Below are positions 7,703-16,992 of a stretch of 64,000 nt of DNA, in pieces (the first letter of the stretch is position 1; the number at the start of each line of letters is the position of its first letter). The position numbers were made by a program, and so were the translations under genes. The stretch is from Coprococcus_C hominis (GTDB lineage Bacteria > Bacillota > Clostridia > Lachnospirales > Lachnospiraceae), in the NCBI RefSeq assembly GCF_020687505.1, contig NZ_JAJEQT010000009.1; one strand, 5' to 3'. A model generated the notes under the pieces. That model did no database searches. It was not told the origin of the DNA and saw only the letters and a program-made list of their open reading frames with translations.

Positions 7703-8260
7703 ATGGATGGAGCAGTGATTGTAAAAGTTGTAATTATGGCTTTGATATTGGTTCTTGTGATTGTAACAATCTGTACGTGTAATAAATTCATGGTACTGAA
7801 AACGCGGGCGGAGAATCAGGCGTCGCAGATTGATATCCAGCTTGCCAGACGGGCAGATCTGATTCCGAATCTTGTAGAGATTGTGAAAGGGTATGCAAAG
7901 CATGAGAAAGAAACACTTATGACGGTGGTCGAACTCCGGAACCGGATGACACTTGCGGATACAAGAAATGAGCGCTTTGAGGCAAACGAAGCGTTAAACC
8001 GGGCATCGCGGAAAGTGTTTGCAGTGGCAGAACAATACCCGGAATTAAAGGCGAACACAAACTTTCTACAGCTGCAGACAGAACTTTCCGAGACCGAAGA
8101 CCGCGTGAGTAAGGCAAGACAGTTTTATAACGATGCGGCAACGAAGTACAATATCGAATTGCAGATGTTTCCGAAATCGATCCTTGCGAAGATATTTCAT
8201 CTTTCAAAATTATCTCTGCTGGAATTCGGAAAGATGGAGAATCCGGGGATTCATTTTTAA
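7703..8260 (+). CDS. lemA: LemA family protein
   Basis: A 185-residue protein with one N-terminal membrane helix (about 5-25), then the LemA coiled-coil domain including NQASQIDIQLARRADLIPN and VKGYAKHEKETL. The N-terminus faces out and the bundle lies in the cytoplasm or periphery in related proteins. Biochemical function is unknown. The C-terminus differs from the usual acidic family ending: it reads SKLSLLEFGKMENPGIHF. It forms an operon with the DUF2207-like gene, and a terminator follows at 8317. Confidence 0.9.
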   Translation: MDGAVIVKVVIMALILVLVIVTICTCNKFMVLKTRAENQASQIDIQLARRADLIPNLVEIVKGYAKHEKETLMTVVELRNRMTLADTRNERFEANEALNRASRKVFAVAEQYPELKANTNFLQLQTELSETEDRVSKARQFYNDAATKYNIELQMFPKSILAKIFHLSKLSLLEFGKMENPGIHF

Positions 8261-8316
8261 GATATGCCAAGACTAAATCATAGACAATTTACGAAATAAG
8301 TATAAGAAATCATATG

Positions 8317-8350
8317 AAAAAGTGGAAAATATATCCACTTTTTTTCTTTT
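8317..8350 (+). terminator. Terminator after lemA
   Basis: AAAAAGTGGA and TCCACTTTTT form a 10-bp stem over a 7-base loop, followed by a T-rich run. Confidence 0.8.
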
Positions 8351-8369
8351 ATGTTAGAATGTAGCTTGT

Positions 8370-8434
8370 GGCAGTTGTGTCATTGCCTGCCGGTGCGCCA
8401 GATTGAAAACTGTATGGAGTAAGACCGGTGACAT
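8370..8434 (+). promoter_or_regulatory. Possible structured leader of the sulP gene
   Basis: GGCAG (8370-8374) can pair with CTGCC (8387-8391), while CCGGT (8390-8394) can pair with ACCGG (8424-8428); the two share bases and so could alternate. No riboswitch class was recognised. This could be chance pairing in a leader of about 110 bases. Confidence 0.25.
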
Positions 8435-8473
8435 GAAAAGGAAGATTGTTAATCATGACAGGAGATGAATCAT

Positions 8474-10597
8474 ATGAAGCTATCATTGGCGCATACATTA
8501 CGGCACTATGATAAAAAGAATATAGGAAAAGATATCTTGGCGGGACTCATCATCATGGCTGTTTCTATTCCGATTTCGATGGGATATGCCCTGATTGCGG
8601 GACTTCCCGCTGTGTATGGTCTGTATGGGTCGGTGTTTCCGATTCTTGTGTTCGCGCTTCTTTCAACGTCACCGCAATTCATATTCGGCGTGGATGCGGC
8701 TCCGGCAGCACTGATTGGTTCCGCACTTTTAACTCTGCATGTTGAGGCAGGAAGTGAAGAAGCCATGGCGGTTGTACCGGTGCTCACATTCTTTGTTGCG
8801 ATGTGGCTGCTTGCATTTTCTTTTATGAAGGCGGGAAAGCTCGTCAATTACATATCAGCCCCGGTGATGGGAGGATTTATTACAGGTATCTGCTCGACAA
8901 TCATTCTTATGCAGGTGCCGAAGATTCTTGGCGGTACGGCAGGAACCGGAGAGTTTTTTGAGCTGGCAAAGCATATCGGACAGACAGCAAAGCATGTGAA
9001 TATGCCATCCATCCTCTTAGGCGTGGCATCGCTTGTAATCCTGCTTGTGGCGAAAAAACTGGTTCCGAAATTCCCGATGGCAGTTGTATTGATGGTGGCA
9101 GGTGCCTGCTATACGCGGGTTGGAAATGTGCGGGAGCTTGGAATCCAGACACTCTCGAAGGTGGAGACGGGACTTCCGCAGTGGCAGATACCGGATTTTT
9201 CAGCTGTCTCAATCCGGGAGGCTGTGACAGTCAGCCTGTCGGTGGCAGTTGTAATTATGGCGGAGACGTTGCTGGCGGAGAATAATTTTGCACAGAAAAA
9301 TGGCTACCGAATTGATGATAATCAGGAGATCTTTGCATTCTCCGTCGGAAATTTTCTTGCAGCCTTTACCGGGTGCTGTCCGATCAATGGCTCCGTATCC
9401 CGTACAGCGATGGGTGAGCAGTATCAGGGAAAGACACAGCTTACCTCGCTTGTGGCAGGACTTTCCATGATCGTACTTTTGCTGTGTGGAACGGGATTTA
9501 TTCAGTATCTGCCGGTTCCGGTGCTTACTGCGATTGTGATATCGGCATTGCTTGGGGCAACAGAGTTTGATCTGATGGCACGGCTCTGGAAGGTCAGCCG
9601 GACCGAATGTATGATCTTTGTCGGCGCATTTTTAGGTGTGCTCCTGCTTGGCACGATTAATGGTGTTTTGATTGGTATTTTGCTTTCCTTTGCGGAGGTG
9701 ATCATCCGGACAGCGAAGCCATCCACCTGCTTTCTTGGGATTCAGCCGGGGCATAAGCATTTTCGTGATCTAAAGGAGAGCAGCCAGATCCACGCACTGT
9801 CCGGTGTGCTTGTTTACCGGTTTAGCAGCAATCTGTTCTTTGCAAATGTGCAGGTGCTGAAAAATGATATTGAGGATCATATAAAACCGGATACGAAAGC
9901 TGTGATCCTTGATGCGGGCGGAATCGGAAGTCTGGATATTACTGCGGCAGACTGCCTGAAGCGTCTGCATCAGTCATTGAAAGAAAAGGGCATCCGGTTC
10001 TATATGACGGAACATATTTCGGATGTGAACGAACAGTTAAGGAAGCTTGGACTCGGATATCTGATTGAGGAGGGGTGCGTGCGCAGAACCATCCATATCG
10101 CATTGAAGGATATGGGAATCAACCGCCCGTATCCACTGGAAGACGGTGTGGATAATGAGGATCGCAGTGCGTCCCGGAAACGTGCAGATAACCGTGTGCA
10201 GGAGTTTGTGTGGGCGTTCGGCTCCGATGCGGAAAAACAGATCGAGCGTCAGATTGAAAAGCAGATTGCACAGCTAAAAGGAAGTGGGGATATCGAGAAT
10301 CTGCTGCATGGACGATGGGCGCATATGGAGGAGCTTGACGAAGATGAGTGGCTGGAACACTTGGAGGAACACCTGAAGGAGATTGTCAATATATCCGGTA
10401 AGGATGAACATACCCTTGCGATGCAGATTGAGGAACATAGAAAACAGGTGCATGACCGGATCGCAAAGAATCATCCGGAGCTTGCAGAACGTTTCAGGGA
10501 GCGCAGACATGTGCTTGATGCACATCTGAAAGAACGCCATCCAAAGGTGTATGAGCTTGTACTGCAGTCGCGCGAGAAGAATGAACGGAATCGTTAG
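8474..10597 (+). CDS. SulP-family anion permease with STAS domain and charged C-terminal extension
   Basis: A 707-residue inner-membrane transporter. The first 400 residues hold 10-14 hydrophobic segments of the SulP/SLC26 fold, with the conserved start DILAGLIIMAVSIPISMGYALIAGLPAVYGLYG. A STAS domain follows (about 430-540, including AVILDAGGIGSLDITAADCL). About 145 residues come after it with very high Glu, Lys, Arg and His content, such as EKQIERQIEKQIAQL and ERRHVLDAHLKERHPK, predicted helical. Substrate could be sulfate, another oxyanion or bicarbonate. The ATG at 8474 was chosen because AGGAG lies 9 bases upstream; the ATG at 8465 overlaps that site. Confidence 0.88.
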   Translation: MKLSLAHTLRHYDKKNIGKDILAGLIIMAVSIPISMGYALIAGLPAVYGLYGSVFPILVFALLSTSPQFIFGVDAAPAALIGSALLTLHVEAGSEEAMAVVPVLTFFVAMWLLAFSFMKAGKLVNYISAPVMGGFITGICSTIILMQVPKILGGTAGTGEFFELAKHIGQTAKHVNMPSILLGVASLVILLVAKKLVPKFPMAVVLMVAGACYTRVGNVRELGIQTLSKVETGLPQWQIPDFSAVSIREAVTVSLSVAVVIMAETLLAENNFAQKNGYRIDDNQEIFAFSVGNFLAAFTGCCPINGSVSRTAMGEQYQGKTQLTSLVAGLSMIVLLLCGTGFIQYLPVPVLTAIVISALLGATEFDLMARLWKVSRTECMIFVGAFLGVLLLGTINGVLIGILLSFAEVIIRTAKPSTCFLGIQPGHKHFRDLKESSQIHALSGVLVYRFSSNLFFANVQVLKNDIEDHIKPDTKAVILDAGGIGSLDITAADCLKRLHQSLKEKGIRFYMTEHISDVNEQLRKLGLGYLIEEGCVRRTIHIALKDMGINRPYPLEDGVDNEDRSASRKRADNRVQEFVWAFGSDAEKQIERQIEKQIAQLKGSGDIENLLHGRWAHMEELDEDEWLEHLEEHLKEIVNISGKDEHTLAMQIEEHRKQVHDRIAKNHPELAERFRERRHVLDAHLKERHPKVYELVLQSREKNERNR

Positions 10598-10648
10598 TAC
10601 ATCTGCGATAGAAGTGAAAATTCCCCGTTTATGATTGCGCAAAACTGA

Positions 10649-10677
10649 TTGAAACAAACAGGTAACTATGCTAAAAT
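10649..10677 (+). promoter_or_regulatory. SigA-type promoter of pyrE
   Basis: TTGAAA at 10649-10654, a 17-bp spacer and TAAAAT at 10672-10677. The leader is about 100 bases; GGCAG.ACAA (10711-10719) can pair with TTGT..CTGCC (10744-10754), so a hairpin may form ahead of the ribosome site. No PyrR-binding motif was identified. Confidence 0.75.
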
Positions 10678-10786
10678 ATATACGATTATGTGGCGTATAG
10701 AGAAAACTATGGCAGACAATGAATCTACATGCGTGAATGTCGTTTGTTGCTGCCGACAGCCCGAAAAACAGGAGGATTTATACAAC

Positions 10787-11461
10787 ATGGAACAGTATAA
10801 AGAGCAATTTATTGAATTTATGATCGATTGTAACGTATTGAAGTTTGGTGATTTCGTGACAAAGAGCGGAAGAAAGACACCATTTTTTGTAAATACAGGT
10901 TTTTACAGAACAGGTTCCCAGTTAGCACGTCTGGGTGAGTATTATGCGGAGGCAATCAAGGACAAGTTCGGCTTTGATTTTGATGTGCTGTTTGGACCGG
11001 CATATAAGGGAATCCCGCTTTCCGTAGCTACAACAATGGCGATTGCCAACAAGTATGATGCAGACATCCGTTACTGCTCAAACCGTAAGGAGATTAAGGA
11101 CCACGGGGATAAGGGAATCCTGCTTGGAAGTCCGATCAACGATGGTGACAAGGTTGTGATCATCGAGGATGTAACAACTGCAGGTACTTCGATTCAGGAG
11201 ACACTTCCGATCGTGAAGGCGCAGGGCGATGTCGATGTGCTTGGTCTTGTTGTATCGGTTGACCGTATGGAGCGTGGTCAGGGCGAGAAGAGTGCACTGA
11301 TGGAGATCGAAGAAAACTATGGATTAAAGACAACTGCGATCGTAACGATGGCAGAGGTTGTAGAGCATCTGTACAACAAGCCTTATAAGGGAAAGGTTGT
11401 AATCGATGATACCCTGAAGGCAGCGATTGATGCATATTATGAGCAGTATGGAGTAAAATAG
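10787..11461 (+). CDS. pyrE: Orotate phosphoribosyltransferase
   Basis: A 224-residue enzyme of pyrimidine synthesis that joins orotate and PRPP to give orotidine 5'-phosphate. The PRPP loop VVIIEDVTTAGTSIQE and the orotate-binding region SGRKTPFFVNTG are present, as is FGPAYKGIPL. The open frame extends upstream to 10649, but the start at 10787 has GGAGG 11 bases before it and gives the family's normal N-terminus (MEQYKEQFIEFMI). No other pyr gene is adjacent. A 49-residue membrane peptide follows 29 bp later and is probably co-transcribed. Confidence 0.95.
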   Translation: MEQYKEQFIEFMIDCNVLKFGDFVTKSGRKTPFFVNTGFYRTGSQLARLGEYYAEAIKDKFGFDFDVLFGPAYKGIPLSVATTMAIANKYDADIRYCSNRKEIKDHGDKGILLGSPINDGDKVVIIEDVTTAGTSIQETLPIVKAQGDVDVLGLVVSVDRMERGQGEKSALMEIEENYGLKTTAIVTMAEVVEHLYNKPYKGKVVIDDTLKAAIDAYYEQYGVK

Positions 11462-11490
11462 TTTTATTGCAAGTATGGGAGGTCTAAAGC

Positions 11491-11640
11491 ATGGAGAAGT
11501 TATATCATAAGATCAATGCAATCGGAATCAGCAATCTGGTTATTGGAATTGTGACAATTCTTGTCGGAGTTGGTGCAGGTGTGACGATGATCGTGAATGG
11601 CGCCCGCCTGATCACAGGCAAGAAGGATATCACGTTCTAG
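11491..11640 (+). CDS. 49-residue single-span membrane peptide
   Basis: A short frame with a strong ribosome site (GGGAGG) lies 29 bp after pyrE and before a terminator. The peptide starts MEKLYHKINAIGISNLVIG, has one glycine- and valine-rich hydrophobic span (about 15-35) and ends in a basic tail ITGKKDITF. Codon use matches the neighbours. I know no function. The operon position, ribosome site and terminator argue that it is real. Confidence 0.7.
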   Translation: MEKLYHKINAIGISNLVIGIVTILVGVGAGVTMIVNGARLITGKKDITF

Positions 11641-11691
11641 TGGGATTGTGAAAAATAAGTGAACTTCGGAAATTGAATTGACAGGACTTTT

Positions 11692-11725
11692 AAGAGTATG
11701 GTACAGTTACCATACTCTTTTTTTA
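11692..11725 (+). terminator. Terminator of the pyrE unit
   Basis: AAGAGTATGGTA and TACCATACTCTT form a 12-bp stem over a 4-base loop, with seven T after it. Confidence 0.9.
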
Positions 11726-11816
11726 ACAACAAAATTACATCTTTTTTCATTGACGGTAGACATAGAAGATGGAATCCATCAGATTTCTGCATATGGTAAG
11801 GTATGGAGGAATTAAT

Positions 11817-14417
11817 ATGTTTATTTCGTTATGTAAAAAAATCAAGCAGCAATTAAAGGCAAAGAAAGCATGGAGACAGGTGCTCGCATATGGGATACTT
11901 GCGTTTTTGATCATGCAGTGTTATGTGCTTCCGTTTGCATCGGAAAATACAGAAGCGTGGGAATCTGTCGCGACGATTGGCGATGCGACATGGACAAATG
12001 CGCTTCCGCAGGATATACAGGCGGACGCAGAGGAATCTGCATTCACAGAATCGGAAGAGACTGTACAGAGTGTATCTCCGAGTGCGTATTATCAGGCACC
12101 GGATACATCCAATGCATTTGTCGCATACGCGATGACGATTCCGAAGGGAAGCGGAAAAAACAGCGATAATATGTGTGCGATTTATGTAGCACAGGCGTTA
12201 TCTGGTTTTTATGGAGACAAGGCATCGGTACAGGGAAGTACGCTCGTCTCGCAGATCTCGGATACATTGGAAGTAAGTGAGAATTGGGAGCGCGTCTATG
12301 CTGATGCAAACTGTTTTCCAAAGGATAAGACGGAGGCGGAATATGATGCAATTTACGACCAGCTGACAAATGCAGGCGATGTCATCTGTTTTGTAAATGG
12401 AAAACTGGACGGCTATGTCCATTGCGCAATTTCCGGTGGAGGAACCGCTTTGATCGGACATTTGTATAGCTCTGGCTGGGATTCCCTTCGCGCATGCTAT
12501 TATCTGGATAACGCGGTGGACGTGCGGAAACAATGCTCCGGAATGATTGTATATCGTCCGAAAGAACGTCTGAAGACTGGAACCTTGCGGATTTGTAAAA
12601 GCTATAATGAGGACGTCTACAAGACGAATCCGAAGTTGTATGATGTGGCGGGAGCCAATTATGCAGTGTATGCTAGCTATGAGGATGCGAAACGAAGCCG
12701 GAATGTGAAGGGATATTGTTATATTGAGCCGGGGGAAAATGGTGCACTGGCAGAGGATAACGTCTCTTGTTCTGCACGCACAAAGCCGGATGAACAGGGT
12801 ACGATTGTACAGTTTGCCGAGGGTACATATTATATCCGGGAATGGAATGTGCCAACAAATGGAGGCTGGAAGTTAGATCCGAATATTTATAGTACGAAAA
12901 TCTATGCAGGAAGACGGACAACCCTTGGCTTGCCAAGAGATGCGGTGGCGAAGCCTCTGGAGCTGAAATCAGAGGGAGATTATTTTGATACGCGTGTGGT
13001 TGGACCGGAAGAGGAGTATCTTGGAAAACTCAGACTGACAAAGAAGGTGGAGGAAAATTATGAAGCCTTTCTTTTAGAACACCCGGAGTATAGCTTTGAT
13101 GGGATTGAATACGCGGTCTATGCTGTTTCCGCAAACGGAAGTAAGGACACCACTAAGCGTGTGGGATTGTTTCGGATGGATAAAAAAGGTACGGGTTTTG
13201 TGCAGGAATGTGCGCACGATACAGACTGTGTGGGTGATACAGAAATGCAGCTTCGGATCGGCTGGTATATGATTCAGGAAGAAAAAGCAAACGACTATAT
13301 GTTGTTAGATGATACGCCAGTCTGGGTACAGATCAAAAAAGATCAGACAACCCCAATGGAGGTTGTTGTAAAAGATGCAGTGAATATTCTTCATTTCCGT
13401 GGGGATCTCAGTTTTACAAAAGTGGATGAAAATGGAACCCCGCTTGCAAATATTGCGTTTTCTATTTCTGATACAAAGGGAGAATCCCACATCGTCTGGA
13501 CAGATGAAAATGGGTATTACTCGACGGCAGCTTCCTATATTCCACATTCGTATCATACGAATCAGGAAGAGGCAGGTGCGGGTATCTGGTTTGGACAGGC
13601 AGACGTGGATGATACGAAGGGCGCATTGCCGTATGGAACGTATTACATCGAAGAGGTTCGCTGTGAGGCAAATAAAAATAAGTATCGAAATGCTGAGAAA
13701 ATCGAAGTATCTATACAGGAGGATGGCGCGCATGTTGAGTTAGGAACGATTATAAATGAGCTATTTCCGCAGATTAAAACGAAGGCAGGCTTTGAAAATC
13801 CAATTGTTGATATACGTGCAAAGGGGACACTTGTGCCATGTAAGGATATTGTTTCATTTGAGAATCTGGAGATTGGACACACCTATACGATTTCAGGGGA
13901 AGCACGATGGAAAAAGGATGGTACGGTTTTGGAAAAACCATATATGGCAAAGAATGAGCCTGTGACATTTGTCGCGGAAAAGGTAAATATGGATATCGAA
14001 GTGAAGTATGAGATTCTGTTTCTGGATGCACTGTGTGGACAGGAAGTGGTGTTCTATGAGACGGTAAAAGATACGGCATATCCGGGCGAGATCGTTGCTT
14101 CACATACAGATCTTTCGGATCTCGCACAGACAATCTGTTTTCCCGAAGAGCCGTCGACCACAACGACCGAAACGACAGAAACCACCGAAACAACGGAGAC
14201 AACCGAAACGACAGAAACGACAGAAACCACCGAAACATCGGAAACATCGGAAACGACTGTTGCCGGGACAAGCACACAGGTGATACCGACTAAGGAGCAG
14301 GCGGTAAAGACCGGAGATGAAGCAAATCTGTTTCTGACGATTCTTGTTCTGTGTACAAGTGCAGTTGGAATCGGAATGGGTTTGATAGGAAGAAAGAGGA
14401 GTCATAAACAGAAATAA
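11817..14417 (+). CDS. Large surface protein: NlpC/P60-like domain, SpaA-type modules, VaFE repeat, wall anchor
   Basis: An 866-residue secreted protein. The basic N-terminus and a hydrophobic span at 21-37 form a signal peptide. Residues 95-245 resemble a CHAP/NlpC-P60 cysteine hydrolase, with Cys120 (NMCAIYVAQAL), His202 (YVHCAISGGG) and His215. Three stretches from about 253, 415 and 540 look like SpaA/Cna-B isopeptide modules (for example HFRGDLSFTKVDENGTPLAN). A VaFE-type repeat (KAKGTLVPCKDIVSFENL-like) follows, then a Thr/Glu spacer and the sorting-like end AVKTGDE, a hydrophobic helix and RKRSHKQK. The start at 11817 has GGAGGA 6 bases upstream. It could bind or trim cell-wall or host material. 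No sortase gene is in the window. Confidence 0.82.
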   Translation: MFISLCKKIKQQLKAKKAWRQVLAYGILAFLIMQCYVLPFASENTEAWESVATIGDATWTNALPQDIQADAEESAFTESEETVQSVSPSAYYQAPDTSNAFVAYAMTIPKGSGKNSDNMCAIYVAQALSGFYGDKASVQGSTLVSQISDTLEVSENWERVYADANCFPKDKTEAEYDAIYDQLTNAGDVICFVNGKLDGYVHCAISGGGTALIGHLYSSGWDSLRACYYLDNAVDVRKQCSGMIVYRPKERLKTGTLRICKSYNEDVYKTNPKLYDVAGANYAVYASYEDAKRSRNVKGYCYIEPGENGALAEDNVSCSARTKPDEQGTIVQFAEGTYYIREWNVPTNGGWKLDPNIYSTKIYAGRRTTLGLPRDAVAKPLELKSEGDYFDTRVVGPEEEYLGKLRLTKKVEENYEAFLLEHPEYSFDGIEYAVYAVSANGSKDTTKRVGLFRMDKKGTGFVQECAHDTDCVGDTEMQLRIGWYMIQEEKANDYMLLDDTPVWVQIKKDQTTPMEVVVKDAVNILHFRGDLSFTKVDENGTPLANIAFSISDTKGESHIVWTDENGYYSTAASYIPHSYHTNQEEAGAGIWFGQADVDDTKGALPYGTYYIEEVRCEANKNKYRNAEKIEVSIQEDGAHVELGTIINELFPQIKTKAGFENPIVDIRAKGTLVPCKDIVSFENLEIGHTYTISGEARWKKDGTVLEKPYMAKNEPVTFVAEKVNMDIEVKYEILFLDALCGQEVVFYETVKDTAYPGEIVASHTDLSDLAQTICFPEEPSTTTTETTETTETTETTETTETTETTETSETSETTVAGTSTQVIPTKEQAVKTGDEANLFLTILVLCTSAVGIGMGLIGRKRSHKQK
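14157..14262 (+). repeat. In-frame Thr-Glu-Thr codon repeat
   Basis: About eleven copies of a nine-base unit encoding TET/ETT (ACN GAA ACN) form the spacer before the wall anchor. Variation in copy number would change spacer length without a frameshift. The long open frames on the opposite strand here are a by-product of this repeat. Confidence 0.85.
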
Positions 14418-14420
14418 AAA

Positions 14421-14452
14421 ATGTCCCCATCTGTTTGATGGGGACGCCTTTT
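14421..14452. terminator. Bidirectional terminator between convergent genes
   Basis: GTCCCCATC and GATGGGGAC enclose a 5-base loop, with A residues before and T residues after. It serves the surface protein gene and the convergent GGDEF-EAL gene. Confidence 0.85.
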
Positions 14453-16881
14453 TAGTCATGTAAAGTTTTATGTTTGCTTAAAAGCTCAATAAAATCGGTA
14501 GAATTTAAAGGCTTGGAGAAGAGATAGCCCTGCAGGGTGTCACAGAACTGGTTCTGCAGAATCTGCAGCTGTTCATTATCCTCCACACCTTCTGCCACAA
14601 CAGAGATATCCATCTTGTGTGCCAGATCAATGATGGAGTCTGCGATGCAGCGGTCCTTTTCGTTACTGCAGATACCATCGATAAAGGATTTGTCAATCTT
14701 TAACGTATCGATTGGAATCTGTGTCAGGTAGTTGAAGGAAGAGTAGCCAGTTCCGAAATCGTCTAAGGCGATGGAACAACCAAGCTCTTTCATCTGATTG
14801 ATCAGCTTTAAGTTGTGTTCAAACGAATTCATCAGGACACTTTCTGTGATCTCGATTTCGAGATGTTTCAGATCCATACCTGTTTTTTCCGGAATGCTTT
14901 TAATGATATCGATCAGATGATCATCCTTTAACTGGGTGGTTGATACATTGACAGATACACGGAGTGGACCGAATCCGCTCTTGATCAGTACCTGATTGAA
15001 GTTGCAGGCTTCAATCAATGCCCATTCCCCAAGGATGTTGATAATACCGGTTTCTTCTGCGATCGGAATAAATTCTGCAGGAGAGATAAAACCAACCAGC
15101 TCAGACTCAATACGCATCAGCGCTTCATAGCCGGTAACCTGACCGCTTTCCACATTGACCTGTGGCTGGTACTGTAAGTAAATTTCGTTCTTATCAATAA
15201 CATGAGATAGAATATCTGCAAGATCATTTTTCCGGTTGACATCGTCCTCCATGTAGCTGTCGAAGAAGCGGTAGCTGTTTTTGCCAGAGTTTTTCGCATT
15301 GTACATCGCGATGTCTGCGTTCTTGATCAACTCGCTTACCGTCAGACCGTTGTTTGGGAAGACTGCGATACCGACACTCATGGAAACCACAGCGGTTTCA
15401 TCGTTTAAGATGAATGGATGATGTACGACATTGACAAGCTGGCTTGCAAAGTTTTCCAGATCATCCACGGTATCGAAGCGATTTTTTAAGATCAGGAACT
15501 CGTCACCGCCGTTACGTGCCAGAATATCATCGGAAGCGATACAGGAAAGCATCCGGTCGGAGACATCCTTTAACAGAAGGTCACCATAGTCGTGTCCGAG
15601 TGTATCGTTGATATTTTTAAAGTTATCTAAGTCGATAAAGAAAATGGCATGCTTGCTGGCACCGACGCTTGCGTCATGGAAGATCTTGTAAGCGTATTTC
15701 ATGAAAGCAACACGGTTATAAAGTCCGGTTAAGCCATCGTGATAGGCAAGCTGCTCGATATGGGCATAGTTCTTTTTCAGTTCCTGTTCGCTGACCTCTA
15801 ATGCAGCTTTGGAAGCAGATAATTCCTTGTAGTTGTTGGAGATGATATCCATCATGCTGTTGAACATGCGGGAGAGATCTCCGAATTCATCATCAGAGGC
15901 AACATCACATTTGACATCCAGATTACCAGAGGAGGCGTCCGTCATGTTGTCGCGCAGGGTAAAGATTGGTTCTGTGTATTTCGCGGATAAGATCCGGCTC
16001 ACCCAGATAGCAATCATTAAAATGATGATGAGTGTGATACTCATGGTAATCGGGAGGGTTGCCAATATCTGCTGGTATTGAGTTCCCTGCTGTTTGATCA
16101 GATACAGCCAGTTGGAGTCGGAAAGCTTGCAAAATCCATAGATATTTTTGAAGGAGGAAGCTTTCAGATGTCCATAGTCCTTCGCGTTGTCCGCGCCGTT
16201 CAGACAATTAAACGCCTGTGTTTCCAGTTCCCGTTGTCCGGTTAGCCCGGTCGAAGTAAAGAGGTAGCCGCCATCATTTGTCATGATGAATGCAGAGCCA
16301 TCTTCCGGGATAAAGGAGCCGAAATACCGGGAGGTGATATTGGCACGGATCAGACCAACGATCTGGCTTTTAATAATGATCGGGGATACAACATCAATGC
16401 TCTCGATTTCATCGAGTGGTGAACACTGTAAGATTTTTGTTTCTGTGATATCCTCGACCGGAATTGCCATATGTTCCTGCCAGTCATCCGTATTGGTGTT
16501 GTCAGAACTAGTAATGTAGTATCCGTTTACATCATAGAGATAGTAATTCACGTTGTTGCCGGCATAATCAGAAGCAGTTGCAAACAGATCTGTGACATTC
16601 GTATAATAAGGAGAATCATTTCCAAGCGTAACACCATTGTAATTCTCCAGTACAAGATTCTGGATGTTTGTACCATTTGCAAGTCCCTCTACTTCGGCGA
16701 TCTGTGAGTTAAGCTGGGACTGGAAGCCCATGCCGTAGTTCTTCGCAAGTTCCACTGTGGACTGTGTTGCAAGATCCATGTATTTTTTATAAGATAAATT
16801 GTATGTAAAGATTGTCAGAAATATAAGTGGCAGACACGCCATTAAAACAAGCGACAATCGCAAAGACTTTTGTATAGACAT
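14452..16881 (-). CDS. Membrane c-di-GMP enzyme: dCache-HAMP-GGDEF-EAL
   Basis: An 809-residue protein with membrane helices at about 9-28 and 275-297 that enclose an extracellular Cache-type sensor domain. A HAMP linker (about 299-350) leads to a GGDEF domain with intact GGDEF at 458-462 and an EAL domain from about 555 with EAL at 586-588 and DDFGTGYSS. Both the cyclase and the phosphodiesterase sites look complete. No RxxD inhibitory site is seen five residues before GGDEF. The enzyme should make and/or degrade c-di-GMP in answer to an outside small molecule. It is transcribed away from the CheX-like/CheY genes across a shared promoter region. Confidence 0.93.
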   Translation of the reverse strand: MSIQKSLRLSLVLMACLPLIFLTIFTYNLSYKKYMDLATQSTVELAKNYGMGFQSQLNSQIAEVEGLANGTNIQNLVLENYNGVTLGNDSPYYTNVTDLFATASDYAGNNVNYYLYDVNGYYITSSDNTNTDDWQEHMAIPVEDITETKILQCSPLDEIESIDVVSPIIIKSQIVGLIRANITSRYFGSFIPEDGSAFIMTNDGGYLFTSTGLTGQRELETQAFNCLNGADNAKDYGHLKASSFKNIYGFCKLSDSNWLYLIKQQGTQYQQILATLPITMSITLIIILMIAIWVSRILSAKYTEPIFTLRDNMTDASSGNLDVKCDVASDDEFGDLSRMFNSMMDIISNNYKELSASKAALEVSEQELKKNYAHIEQLAYHDGLTGLYNRVAFMKYAYKIFHDASVGASKHAIFFIDLDNFKNINDTLGHDYGDLLLKDVSDRMLSCIASDDILARNGGDEFLILKNRFDTVDDLENFASQLVNVVHHPFILNDETAVVSMSVGIAVFPNNGLTVSELIKNADIAMYNAKNSGKNSYRFFDSYMEDDVNRKNDLADILSHVIDKNEIYLQYQPQVNVESGQVTGYEALMRIESELVGFISPAEFIPIAEETGIINILGEWALIEACNFNQVLIKSGFGPLRVSVNVSTTQLKDDHLIDIIKSIPEKTGMDLKHLEIEITESVLMNSFEHNLKLINQMKELGCSIALDDFGTGYSSFNYLTQIPIDTLKIDKSFIDGICSNEKDRCIADSIIDLAHKMDISVVAEGVEDNEQLQILQNQFCDTLQGYLFSKPLNSTDFIELLSKHKTLHD

Positions 16882-16929
16882 AACCCGTTCACCTCAAAGT
16901 AAAGTATGTATCATAAATGTAATAAATAT

Positions 16930-16958
16930 ATTATATAGGAAAAGAATAGAATATTCAA
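16930..16958 (-). promoter_or_regulatory. Promoter of the GGDEF-EAL gene
   Basis: On the minus strand TTGAAT (16953-16958), a 17-bp spacer and TATAAT (16930-16935) stand about 50 bases before the ATG. Confidence 0.75.
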
Positions 16959-16992
16959 TCATGAAAGCTCATTTTTTGCATTTGCCCGACAG

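Noticed and set aside
10649..10786. N-terminal extension of pyrE
   Set aside because: The frame is open but overlaps the promoter and leader, and the good ribosome site stands before 10787.
14054..14277. Minus-strand frame with VSVVSVV repeats
   Set aside because: It is the reverse reading of the TET codon repeat in the surface protein and has no ribosome site.
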